This document shows positions 1 to 7,713 of a stretch of 64,000 bases of DNA, in pieces. This DNA comes from Streptomyces sp. CBMA29 (lineage in GTDB: Bacteria > Actinomycetota > Actinomycetes > Streptomycetales > Streptomycetaceae), in contig NZ_MECL01000220.1 of the NCBI RefSeq assembly GCF_014596445.1, positions 62,001 through 126,000 on the forward strand, in the 5' to 3' direction. The translations under genes were made by a program, and so were the position numbers. Under the pieces are notes generated by a model, which did not search any database, was not told the DNA's origin, and was given only the letters and a program-made list of their open reading frames with translations. Each line of letters starts with the position of its first letter. The first letter of the stretch is position 1.

Positions 1-1261
1 CGGCGTGGTGCGCGACGCCGGTGTCCCCGAGCTCCTGCCGCACGGAACAGACGATCTCCGGATCACTCAGCCCGTACGTCTCGGCCGCCGGATCGGTCAC
101 CGGCTCGCTCGATACGACGCAGCGCCCGTCCGCGCTCCGGAGGAGGCCGTCCACATCGTCGACCGGCGCCCCGGTCAACTCCGCGAGGTCTTCTACGCGC
201 AGGCCCCCGCCCGCCACCGCGAGCAGATCCGTCACCGCCCTGCCCAGGTCGTTCCCGCGCAGCCGCTCCGCCGCCTCTCTTGACGCGCTGCCGTTCTCCT
301 CGGCTCCTTCGAATGCCCCCAGCGCGCGCAGACACTCCCGCAGCCGCAGCGGGTGCCCGGCCGGAAGATCGTCGGGAAGGCGCGCAACTCCCCGGCTGGA
401 GACGATGATTCGCAGGTTGGCGGCGGGCTCGACGGGAAGCAGCGCCGCGATGCTCTCGCCGTCCTTCCGGCCGACGGAGCCCCACGCCGCGTCTTCGTCG
501 AGGCCGTCGACCACGAGAAGGAGCTTCCTTCCGTGCCGGGCACTCTTCGCGGCCGCCTCGCCGAACAGGCGCGACCAGCCCGCCGCGTCATGGGGGTCAG
601 GAAGGGAAGATTTGCTCCGCCGCAGGAACGCCCGGACCTGCTGGCCCATCTCGGTGATGAAGGCCGCACGGGTGTTGGTGCCGCTCGCCTCGGACACGAA
701 GAAGTTCAGCACATCGGCATTCGGCGGCGGCCTCCTCACGCAGTCGGCCAGCATGACGGTCTTCCCCACCCTGGAACGCGCGTACCACCACAAGTACGAA
801 GGCGCCTCCGGCGCGGAGTCGCGGACGAAGCCGAGCATCACCTCCCGCTCGGCCCGTCGCCCCACCAGACCGTTCCGAACTCCCTGGCCCGACAGGTGGG
901 GCCGGACGAAGGGGGCGCCCTTCCGGGCGGGGTGATCCGGAAGGGCGTGTGCCTCGCGCTGCCTCCTGTCACCTTCCCGCTGGGCTGCCCGGAGCGCAGC
1001 CTCCAAGTCCGCATCGCTGAAGACGGCGCGACCGACGGCCGCCTGTAACTTCCTCACCAGGTGCCAGAAGCGGGCTTCTGCCTCCGCCGTCGAGGCAGGG
1101 GCCGATTTGCCCTTGCGCCAACTCCCAAGGGCGGTTGGGCTTGGCGCCTCCCCTCCCCTAACGCGTACCGCCTCGCGCTCGCTCAGCCCCGAAGCCGTCA
1201 GCAGCTCTTGCACCATGGCGCCGAAACGCTCATGCGGTGTTGTTCCACCGGGGTCCGTCAC
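1..1261 (-). CDS. HTH-STAND NTPase, 3' end beyond window
   Basis: Read from GTG at 1261 leftwards; 420 residues are in the window and the frame is open at position 1. Residues 13-52 look like a small helix-turn-helix (LLTASGLSEREAV ... LGSWRKGKSAP). A P-loop NTPase module follows: the GR at 134-135 (LVGRRAERE), Walker A-like ARSRVGKT at 161-168 with Ala in place of the first Gly, and Walker B LLLVVDGLDE at 247-256. A later AGGGLRVEDLAELTG is typical of the C-terminal winged-helix part of streptomycete STAND ATPases. This family acts as a ligand-triggered switch, often in immunity. The start overlaps the stop of a 40-codon ORF (GTGA), and a Cascade operon lies on the opposite strand. The sensor domain is outside the window, so the trigger cannot be read. 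Confidence 0.8.
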   Translation of the reverse strand, partial: MTDPGGTTPHERFGAMVQELLTASGLSEREAVRVRGGEAPSPTALGSWRKGKSAPASTAEAEARFWHLVRKLQAAVGRAVFSDADLEAALRAAQREGDRRQREAHALPDHPARKGAPFVRPHLSGQGVRNGLVGRRAEREVMLGFVRDSAPEAPSYLWWYARSRVGKTVMLADCVRRPPPNADVLNFFVSEASGTNTRAAFITEMGQQVRAFLRRSKSSLPDPHDAAGWSRLFGEAAAKSARHGRKLLLVVDGLDEDAAWGSVGRKDGESIAALLPVEPAANLRIIVSSRGVARLPDDLPAGHPLRLRECLRALGAFEGAEENGSASREAAERLRGNDLGRAVTDLLAVAGGGLRVEDLAELTGAPVDDVDGLLRSADGRCVVSSEPVTDPAAETYGLSDPEIVCSVRQELGDTGVAHHA

Positions 1262-1380
1262 CGCAACTCCGCCTCCTGCGCGTCCTCGTCAAAGATTGCT
1301 GCTCTGACCTGTGTCGATCGTGCTTCTGCGAAGGTCCGGATCTTCCGGTGCACCGCCTCCCTGTCCGACGCTGGACCCAT
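1258..1380 (-). CDS. Small protein coupled to the STAND gene
   Basis: ATG at 1380 to TGA at 1258, 40 residues, hydrophilic and helical-looking, ending in FDEDAQEAELR. Its stop shares bases with the GTG start of the STAND gene (GTGA), the usual sign of translational coupling, and it uses G/C-ending codons like its neighbours. I do not recognise a family. It could be a partner or regulator of the STAND protein, or only a leader ORF that couples translation. No strong ribosome binding site is visible upstream of 1380, which lowers confidence. Confidence 0.45.
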   Translation of the reverse strand: MGPASDREAVHRKIRTFAEARSTQVRAAIFDEDAQEAELR

Positions 1381-1424
1381 CGCCACACCAGCCCGCCCCG
1401 GGCCCCGGACGGAAGGTCGCCACC

Positions 1425-1604
1425 GTGCCCCTGCTCCCCGAACTGCTCCACAGCGCTGCCGCCCTGACCGCCACCATCGGTCTGCTCTACGGAAGCCTTC
1501 TGTCCATTGTCGCCCTCGCCTCAGTCCTCGCCCGCACCCCAGAACGCCGCCGTGACGCCCGCTCCACCCTCAGGATCCTCGTGAGGGGACGGCGGTCTGG
1601 GTGA
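1425..1604 (+). CDS. Small single-span membrane protein
   Basis: GTG at 1425 preceded by GGAAGG at 1411-1416. The product is 59 residues with one hydrophobic segment (about residues 9-32, LTATIGLLYGSLLSIVALAS) followed by an Arg-rich cytoplasmic-looking tail (RTPERRRDARSTLRIL). It lies between the STAND gene and the Cascade operon on the Cascade strand, with a 12-bp-stem hairpin at 1653-1682 just downstream. I do not recognise a named family. A link to the Cascade genes is inference from position only. Confidence 0.6.
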   Translation: MPLLPELLHSAAALTATIGLLYGSLLSIVALASVLARTPERRRDARSTLRILVRGRRSG

Positions 1605-1652
1605 TCAGCCCTGCTTGGGCTCCTCTCCTCCCCGCGTTAGCCGGGACGGCCG

Positions 1653-1682
1653 CCCGCCGCCTCCCCCGCCGGAGGCGGCGGG
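1653..1682. terminator. Hairpin between small membrane gene and cas8e
   Basis: A perfect 12-bp stem (CCCGCCGCCTCC / GGAGGCGGCGGG) with a 6-base loop, 48 bases past the stop at 1604 and 108 bases before the cas8e start. There is no T tract. It may terminate the small upstream gene so that the cas operon has its own promoter. Confidence 0.5.
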
Positions 1683-1790
1683 TCATCTCAAACCGCCACC
1701 GTTCCGACTATCAACTGTTAGTGTCCTCATCGTTCCAGAACGTCACTGCCGTGCCCCGCTGGCCCTGGACCAGAAAGCGGTAGCCAGCCA

Positions 1791-3401
1791 TTGTCCGAAG
1801 CGCTCACCAACGGGCCTGCTGAGCAGCGACTTAGCTGGGACCCCCGGTATAAGCCGTGCATTCCCACCGTGACCCTCGACGGTGCCACCGCCCACCACTC
1901 GCTGTGCGCCCTTCTCTCCAAGGCCGATGACCTAAGTGCGATCAACTGCGCTACGCCGGGCGAAACCGTAGCCGTCATCGAGTACTTGATGGCCATCTGC
2001 TTCGCCACAAGTGTCTGCCCGTCCTCGGACGAGGAGTGGCGTGCGTGGATCATCGAGAAGCGCGGTTTCGCGAAGGCGGCCGAGCGGCTGGCGGAGCAAC
2101 CCGACGACGCCTGGGATCTGTTCGGTCCGGCAACGCCGTTGGGGCAGAACAGCATGCTTGCCGCGTCCATGGGTGAAAGCGGTACGGGAACCGCCCAGTT
2201 GCTCATCGAACGCGTCGGTGACTACAACCAGTTCTTCGATCATCACCACCTCGAACGTGGTGATCCCCTCCCAGTCGCTGAAGCTTTCCGCGCCATGCTC
2301 ACGCAGCACGCGTACGCCCCGTACGGCCGTGGCCGTATTTCGGGCAAGGGGGAGGGACTTGGGCCGACCGTCACCAACCTGTCCACCGGCCGCCTGCAAG
2401 GACGTATCCGCGTGGTTGCCCTCGGCAGCACTCTCGGCGAGACACTGCGGCTCAACCTCTATCCGCCCGAGGGTCCGGGCGAACCGATGAACATGTCGTG
2501 GACGGGCAGCGCGATCAAGCGCAGGGGCTTCGACAAGAAGGCCAAGCCCAGGGTGCCGAGGGGTTCAGCGGACCTCCACAGCGCGCTCGGCCGTTCCATC
2601 CTCCTGCGCCCGAGCCACGGCCCCGGCGGTCAAACCGTCGTGGACCGCGTTCTCATCGGCGCCGGTGAGGTCCTTGAACTGGACACGGAGCGCCATCTCC
2701 AGGACGCGGTGCCCATCACGGCCTTGAACGGGGAGGTCAAGCCTCTGTGGCCGTCCCCGACCAGGGCTCTCTGGTTGGATGCCCACGCGCTCTACAGTGC
2801 GGTGAAAGACGCCGAGACCGGGCTGTACGCGCGTCTGCGTTCGCTGCGGTACGAGAAGAAGGGCCGACGCGCTCCCTATTACATGTGGGCGGTGGGGCTG
2901 CTCGCCAACAAGTCGCTGCCGATGGCCTGGACTCAGGGCAGCTATCCCTACGCCCCGGGTATGGCCCGGCACCTGTACCGCGCGTCCCTCCGTGGATCGG
3001 TCATCGCCGAGTACGTGGCGTTCAGCCTGAAGCGTGCGGCTGTCGTGGCACTGGAGAACGCCTATCCGGCGGTGCACGCCGCCGATGACAGCGACGAGTT
3101 GGCGCGTTTTGACGCCCGGTGGAAATTCTGGCCTGCGGCGGCCCAACCCTTCAACGACCTCCTGGAAGAGGTGATCGAGGCGGGGGCGCAGGACGACGAC
3201 GATCCGGTCTCGGAACCCCTGATCGAATACGCGGGCAAACTGCTGGCCGCGGCCCGCGGCTTCCTCATCCACCGTCTCGATTCCCTCCCGCCCAACCACC
3301 GGGGCCATATCGCGCGAGCGCGCGCCGAGCAGCGCTTCGAGGACGACATGACCGGCGACAGGGCCCCCGCCGAACTCCGAGGGGAGAGCGCGCATGACTG
3401 A
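1791..3401 (+). CDS. cas8e: Type I-E Cascade large subunit Cas8e/Cse1
   Basis: 536 residues from TTG at 1791. The N-terminus carries the Cse1 pattern (YKPCIPTVTLDG, where the canonical form is EPWIPV plus a DG turn), then a long alpha/beta body and a helical C-terminal bundle. In Cascade this subunit recognises the PAM and the non-target strand and recruits Cas3. No cas3 is present in this window. TTG is the only reasonable in-frame start close to the conserved region, although an upstream start cannot be excluded. The stop overlaps the next gene by 8 bases (ATGACTGA). Identification rests on the N-terminal pattern, length and strict synteny with cse2-cas7-cas5-cas6e. The sequence looks divergent from the E. 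coli type. Confidence 0.88.
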   Translation: MSEALTNGPAEQRLSWDPRYKPCIPTVTLDGATAHHSLCALLSKADDLSAINCATPGETVAVIEYLMAICFATSVCPSSDEEWRAWIIEKRGFAKAAERLAEQPDDAWDLFGPATPLGQNSMLAASMGESGTGTAQLLIERVGDYNQFFDHHHLERGDPLPVAEAFRAMLTQHAYAPYGRGRISGKGEGLGPTVTNLSTGRLQGRIRVVALGSTLGETLRLNLYPPEGPGEPMNMSWTGSAIKRRGFDKKAKPRVPRGSADLHSALGRSILLRPSHGPGGQTVVDRVLIGAGEVLELDTERHLQDAVPITALNGEVKPLWPSPTRALWLDAHALYSAVKDAETGLYARLRSLRYEKKGRRAPYYMWAVGLLANKSLPMAWTQGSYPYAPGMARHLYRASLRGSVIAEYVAFSLKRAAVVALENAYPAVHAADDSDELARFDARWKFWPAAAQPFNDLLEEVIEAGAQDDDDPVSEPLIEYAGKLLAAARGFLIHRLDSLPPNHRGHIARARAEQRFEDDMTGDRAPAELRGESAHD

Positions 3402-3987
3402 CGACAGAGGTCTCGAAGAACCCGCCGTCACCGCCGAGCCCACCGCATTCCCGCACGACAGCGTGGCCCTCACCAACTGGCTGACCACCCTCGTACGCAA
3501 CCGCGAGTACGGCACGCTCGCCGACCTGCGCCGTGTCAAGGAGCCGACCAACGCCCATATCAGGGCGGGCTGGTACGGCGGCGACGACCACCGCGAGCTG
3601 TTCGAGCGGCTGGCCTTTCTCTTCGCGATCTACCACCAGGGCCGCCAGGCGCCCTCGTACGGTTACGGCAGCCTCGGTGCTGCGGCCCGGCGGATCGGCG
3701 ACGGTGCCGAACGCGGGCCGGAGAATCCGGGGGCGCAACGCCTCCTCGACCGGATCGTGGCCAGCCGTCGCGTCCCATGGCGACACCTCCAGCACGCGGT
3801 CACCCGGCTTCGGGCCTGTGAACAGGCCCCGCCCTCCTGGACCCAGCTCACTGAGGACCTGATCCGATGGAACGACCGCACGGCGCGTATCGCCTACCAG
3901 TGGTCGGTCGAGTTCCACACTCCGCCGACGCGGAGCCGGGTGGAGCAGCAGAGCAAGCAGACGACGCGGAAGGACGCGACCACGTGA
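3394..3987 (+). CDS. cse2: Type I-E Cascade small subunit Cse2/Cas11
   Basis: 197 residues, mostly helical, with the Cse2-type core (ALTNWLTTLVRNREYGTLADLRR, then an alpha-helical RLLDRIVASRR and HLQHAVTRLR). The small subunit, present as a dimer in Cascade, runs along the belly of the complex and stabilises crRNA and the displaced strand. The ATG at 3394 lies inside the end of cas8e. The stop TGA at 3985-3987 overlaps the GTG of cas7e, so expression is coupled. Length matches the family. Confidence 0.88.
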   Translation: MTDDRGLEEPAVTAEPTAFPHDSVALTNWLTTLVRNREYGTLADLRRVKEPTNAHIRAGWYGGDDHRELFERLAFLFAIYHQGRQAPSYGYGSLGAAARRIGDGAERGPENPGAQRLLDRIVASRRVPWRHLQHAVTRLRACEQAPPSWTQLTEDLIRWNDRTARIAYQWSVEFHTPPTRSRVEQQSKQTTRKDATT

Positions 3988-5330
3988 CCGAGGACGCTCG
4001 AAGCCAGTTCCTCTCCCTGCACCTCCTCGAGACGCTCGTCGCGGTTCTGCCCGTAAGGGATGAAAACGGACAACCCAAGAGTCTGGTTTACGGCGGGGCC
4101 GAACGGCACATGATCACCAGCCAGGCCCGCAGGCGGGCGGAACGTGTCCACGCCCGCAACCGTGCCAACGCGGGCCTCGGCGCGCTCGCGGGCCGGAGCA
4201 TGGGAATCCGGACGCGGGAGTGGGCGATCCTCACCGGCAGGGTGCTGGAGTCGGCGCACGGCTGGGACAAGCAGGAAGCACTCGTCACGGCGCGGGCGAT
4301 CATCGAGGCGAGCGGCCTGAAGTTCGGTGACCTCAAGAAGAAGACCGTGGCCAACCTGACGAAGGTGCTGATCTTCGCTCCGGCCGACGCTGACACGAGG
4401 ATCGCCGCCCACATCGCTGAACACGCCGACGATCTCAGGGAGTGGCGCGACAGTTATCTCTCTGCGCAGGAAGCGGCGACGGCGAAGAAGCCCCGCCGGG
4501 GAGCCAAATCGCAGGCGGACACCCCGCCCGCCGAGGAACAGCCCGCCGCCGAGCCCGCGTCCACGGCGCTTCCGCCCCTCCCCAAGGCGACACGTGACGC
4601 CGTCCTCCTTGCCATCGCTCCTCGCGACGCGGTGGATATCGCGCTGTACGGGCGCTTCCTCGCCGAGATCGCGGACTCACCGAATGTCGACGGGGCAGTG
4701 CAGAGCGGCCACGCCTTCACCGTTCACGAGGCGGAGCAGATCGAGGACTTCTACGCGGCGGCCGACGACGCGAAGCTGGACCGTAAGCGGAACGCCCTGA
4801 GCTTTCTCGACGCGGCGGACGACGCGGGCGCCGGTATGACCGGGTACCAGTCGCTGATCTCCGGCACCTTCTACCGGCACGCGGTCCTCGACCGCACCCA
4901 ACTCCGGCTCAATCTGCGGGTGGCGGGGATGACGGAGGCCGAGGCGGAGGAAGCGGCGGTCGACGCCGAGAAGGAATTCGTGAACGCCTTCGTGGAGGCG
5001 TTTCCCGAGGCCAAGAAGAACTCCACCGCGTCCACCGGTTCGCTTCCGGCGCTGGTCCTCGCGTTCGAGGGCGAGCGTCCCTACAACTACGCGGCGGCCT
5101 TCCAACTGCCCGTCGACGAGTCGCCCGAGAGCGCCGGTGGCGAAGGCCCCGCAGGTCCCGCGGCGGTCCGGCGGCTCCTGCGGCACCACGCCTTCGTCAG
5201 CCGCCGCCGCGACGATCTGCGCACCGCGCGGGTCCTCACCTACGATCCCCTGATCGACGACCTGCTGGCGGAGCGGGATCCGGCGGTGTCCGCGACCGTG
5301 GTGGAGAAGATCGAGGACCTCACTCGATGA
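3984..5330 (+). CDS. cas7e: Type I-E Cascade backbone Cas7e/Cse4
   Basis: 448 residues from GTG at 3984, chosen because GTGA overlaps the cse2 stop and the protein then begins directly with the Cse4 pattern (SLHLLETLVAVLP, KSLVYGGAERHMITSQARRR). Cas7 polymerises along the crRNA spacer. The protein is longer than the roughly 360-residue E. coli subunit. Part of the difference is a low-complexity Lys/Ala/Pro-rich insert near residues 165-205 (KKPRRGAKSQADTPPAEEQP), probably a surface loop. The motif GHAFTVHEAEQIEDFYAAADD lies in the middle and LPALVLAFEGERPYNYAAAF near the end. The stop overlaps cas5e (ATGA). Confidence 0.9.
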   Translation: MTEDARSQFLSLHLLETLVAVLPVRDENGQPKSLVYGGAERHMITSQARRRAERVHARNRANAGLGALAGRSMGIRTREWAILTGRVLESAHGWDKQEALVTARAIIEASGLKFGDLKKKTVANLTKVLIFAPADADTRIAAHIAEHADDLREWRDSYLSAQEAATAKKPRRGAKSQADTPPAEEQPAAEPASTALPPLPKATRDAVLLAIAPRDAVDIALYGRFLAEIADSPNVDGAVQSGHAFTVHEAEQIEDFYAAADDAKLDRKRNALSFLDAADDAGAGMTGYQSLISGTFYRHAVLDRTQLRLNLRVAGMTEAEAEEAAVDAEKEFVNAFVEAFPEAKKNSTASTGSLPALVLAFEGERPYNYAAAFQLPVDESPESAGGEGPAGPAAVRRLLRHHAFVSRRRDDLRTARVLTYDPLIDDLLAERDPAVSATVVEKIEDLTR

Positions 5331-6235
5331 CGCAGCCGCACGTCCTGCTCATCCGGCTGGCCGCGCCCTTGCAGTCCTGGGGCCTGTCCAGCCGGTTCGC
5401 GCGTCGTGACACCCACACCCGGCCCACCAAGTCCGGTGTCATCGGGCTCTGCGCGGCGGCCCTCGGCCTGGAGCGGGGAGAGCCTCTTGGTGAACTCGCC
5501 ACGGTCCTCTTCGGCGTCCGCGCTGACCACCCCGGCACCCCGCTCCGCGACTACCACACGGTCGGCGGAGGGACCTTTCCGATCCGCCCCCGCGACCTCG
5601 CCACCGACCACCGCCGGGCAGCGGCCGTGGAGGCCGCCATGGAAGCGGCGAGGGAAGGGGCAACGGAGACGGCCGGTACGACCACGACCGCCGCGGACCG
5701 CACCCCTGAGCCCTTCGGGCGGCACGGACTGGAAAGCTGGTACGGAGCACCGAAGTTGATCAGCGCTGACCCGGTCTCGGGCGCGCTCGTTCCGGGCAAG
5801 GTCCGCCGTAACGCCATGATCACCGAGCGCTGGTATCTCGCCGACGCGGCTTTCCTCGTGGGTCTGGAACACAGCGACCGCGCGCTCCTGGAACGGGTCG
5901 CACACGCCCTGGAGCATCCGCGGCGACTGCTCTGGCTCGGCCGCAAATCCTGCCCGCCGTCAGGTGACTTGGCGCTGGGTATCGTCCCCGGCGACCTGAA
6001 GGAGGTGTTCGGGACGACATCCCTCCTGCCCGCGTACGGCACCGACAGCGCTTCGACGACCGGCAGCCGTACGTGGGCGTGGATCGAGAGCCCGACGCCC
6101 CTTCCCGGCGTCGGACCCGTCCACGACCAGCCCGTACGGTTCGACGCGGACGGCCCTGTCCACGGCCTTCGGTGGGAGACCCGCCACCGCATCACCATCG
6201 CCCCGCACGCCAGCGAATGGGACATCATCCCGTGA
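5327..6235 (+). CDS. cas5e: Type I-E Cascade subunit Cas5e
   Basis: 302 residues. The N-terminus is textbook Cas5e: VLLIRLAAPLQSWG, RRDTHTRPTKSGVIGLCAAALG, then PLRDYHTVGGG. Cas5 caps the 5' handle of crRNA and contacts Cas8. The length is somewhat above the E. coli protein, with an Ala/Thr-rich linker around residues 103-128 (AAREGATETAGTTTTAADRT). ATG overlaps the cas7e stop. The stop overlaps the GTG of cas6e. Confidence 0.92.
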   Translation: MTQPHVLLIRLAAPLQSWGLSSRFARRDTHTRPTKSGVIGLCAAALGLERGEPLGELATVLFGVRADHPGTPLRDYHTVGGGTFPIRPRDLATDHRRAAAVEAAMEAAREGATETAGTTTTAADRTPEPFGRHGLESWYGAPKLISADPVSGALVPGKVRRNAMITERWYLADAAFLVGLEHSDRALLERVAHALEHPRRLLWLGRKSCPPSGDLALGIVPGDLKEVFGTTSLLPAYGTDSASTTGSRTWAWIESPTPLPGVGPVHDQPVRFDADGPVHGLRWETRHRITIAPHASEWDIIP

Positions 6236-6972
6236 ACACGCAGCCCACCGTTCCCGCCGTGCCAGGCACGGCTGCCCGCTTCGTCACCTCGCACACCCTC
6301 CTGACGCTGGACGCCCGGCATCCCTTCACCGCCAAGTCGCTGATCGACGCGCAGGACATGCACAGGACCGTCATGAGCGGTTTCACGGGCTGGGTGGAGA
6401 ACGGCAGCCTCGACGCCCGTTCCCAGATGGGCATCCTGTCGACCTGGACCGTCGACCTCCGTGCCGCCCAGCTCTCCCTCGTGGTGCAGTCGGGCATCGC
6501 CGGCGACTGGGGCCGCATCCCCCGGGGCGCGCTGGCCGAGCCGCCGCACACCCTCACGATCGACCGCACCTTCCGGGTCGGCGAGCACGTCGCATTCCGT
6601 ATGGTCGTCAATCCCGTCCGCAGTCGTCCGCCCGCCTCTGGGGCACCAGAGAAGACGCGTGGCACCCGTGTCGCCCACACCCGACCCGAACACGTGAAGG
6701 CGTGGTTCGCCCGTCGCCTCCAGCCGGCCGGTGAACCAGCCGTCGCCCCCGACGGCGTGGCCAGGATCGGCGCCGACACCGACACCGACCGCCTGTCCCT
6801 GCACATCCTCCCGAAGGTCTCCAGCACGGCAGCCCACAAGGGTCTCCGCATCGCCCGCGCCGAGATCAAGGGGACCTTCACCGTTACCGATCCCCAGGTC
6901 TTCGTCGCCGCACTCACCCACGGCATCGGCCACGCCCGCGCCTACAGTTGCGGACTGATCCTGGTCCGCTGA
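6232..6972 (+). CDS. cas6e: Type I-E crRNA endoribonuclease Cas6e/Cse3
   Basis: 246 residues from GTG at 6232 (GTGA overlap with cas5e). It has two RAMP halves. SLIDAQDMHRTVMSGF near residues 35-50 corresponds to the conserved His region, and the C-terminal glycine-rich loop is GIGHARAYSCGLILVR. The protein cleaves pre-crRNA and stays bound to the 3' handle. Its presence implies that a repeat array exists somewhere in the genome, yet none is seen here. No cas1 or cas2 follows; instead the strand changes and gene debris begins. Confidence 0.9.
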   Translation: MNTQPTVPAVPGTAARFVTSHTLLTLDARHPFTAKSLIDAQDMHRTVMSGFTGWVENGSLDARSQMGILSTWTVDLRAAQLSLVVQSGIAGDWGRIPRGALAEPPHTLTIDRTFRVGEHVAFRMVVNPVRSRPPASGAPEKTRGTRVAHTRPEHVKAWFARRLQPAGEPAVAPDGVARIGADTDTDRLSLHILPKVSSTAAHKGLRIARAEIKGTFTVTDPQVFVAALTHGIGHARAYSCGLILVR

Positions 6973-6989
6973 AGACGATCGGGCACCGC

Positions 6990-7270
6990 ACCCCGTACAC
7001 CGTCACCGAGCCGTCCGCGGCCCTGGTCGCCATCCGCCTGCCGTCCCCGCTGAAGGCCAGCGCGCTCGTCGCGCCCGGCGCCAGGGTCGCCAGCGGGCCG
7101 TTCGCCCAGGACAGGAGGTTGGCGTACTTGTCGTCGCCCGGCCGCATCCGGTACGAGGCCAGGTCGAGCGGGGCGGCGAGCGACGGGTCGCCTCGGCGGG
7201 CGCGACGGTCGCGGCGCGCAACTCGTCCTCGGTCATCGGCCCGACCAGGACCCGGCGGCCCCTGAGCACC
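6990..7270 (-). pseudogene. Remnant of an nSTAND-WD40 gene
   Basis: On the minus strand, two frames hold pieces of one ancestral gene. Around 7180-7265 the reading is RGRRVLVGPMTEDELRAA, the pattern seen in nSTAND1-type ATPase modules. After a frame change near 7170-7190 it continues as LDLASYRMRPGDDKY and ALAFSGDGRRMATRAADGSV, a degenerate final WD40 blade. In an intact protein these pieces are separated by hundreds of residues, so a large internal deletion plus a frameshift is inferred. The remnant ends almost against the cas6e stop. Confidence 0.6.
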
Positions 7271-7308
7271 GCGCGCAGTCGCGGGTGCGCGATGGCGTGG
7301 CCGTAGGG

Positions 7309-7603
7309 TCAGGCGTCGGGGGTATCGGGGAGGTGGATGCTGCCGCCCGCCTGGAAGACGCGGTTGCCGCGGCCGGAGACGGTGGCGCGCTGCGTGATCG
7401 TGGTCCCGGGCGTCGTCGGCGCCGCGAGCGGGCTCAACTCGTCCAGCACCCGGCGCAGTTCGGCGGCCAGAGCCGGGTCCGCGTCCAGCATGCGCTGCAA
7501 CCTGCGCTGCCAGTCCGCGGCGAGCTGCGGTTCCGTCTCGGCGTCCCCGCCGCCAACACCAACGGATCCATCCCGCCCCGCCCCCCACCGGCCCCGGCTG
7601 CCT
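7309..7603 (-). pseudogene. C-terminal fragment of a STAND-associated small protein
   Basis: An open minus-strand stretch without a usable start reads DWQRRLQRMLDADPALAAEL, RRVLDELSP, and then a short beta-type tail ITQRATVSGRGNRVFQAGG. This architecture (Leu/Ala-rich helices then an xxxGxVFQAG tail) is common in small proteins encoded next to streptomycete STAND genes. A stop at 7603 and the absence of an N-terminal half suggest 5' truncation. It probably formed a pair with the nSTAND-WD40 remnant immediately downstream. Confidence 0.5.
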
Positions 7604-7664
7604 CACGGACCGTCATCGTATCGGCACATCCCGTTCGGTCGAGGGAGAACGCCGGGCCGCCTGC

Positions 7665-7694
7665 TCGGGCCGCCTGCCCGAACGGGCGGCCCGA
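7665..7694 (-). terminator. Terminator of the phytase-like gene
   Basis: A 10-bp perfect stem (TCGGGCCGCC / GGCGGCCCGA) with a 10-base loop, 20 bases beyond the stop of the minus-strand gene ending at 7714. It fits a factor-independent terminator of the T-tract-poor type found in streptomycetes. Confidence 0.6.
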
Positions 7695-7713
7695 GGCCGT
7701 ACGGCGGTGCGGG

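Noticed and set aside
1605..7300. CRISPR array near the Cascade genes
   Set aside because: I looked for 28-29-base I-E type repeats with CCCCGC...GCGGGG stems at regular spacing on both sides of the operon and saw none. The hairpin at 1653 occurs once only.
6914..7606. A 230-codon minus-strand gene after cas6e
   Set aside because: The frame overlaps the cas6e end, and recognisable nSTAND and WD40 pieces lie in different frames, so it is treated as gene remains.
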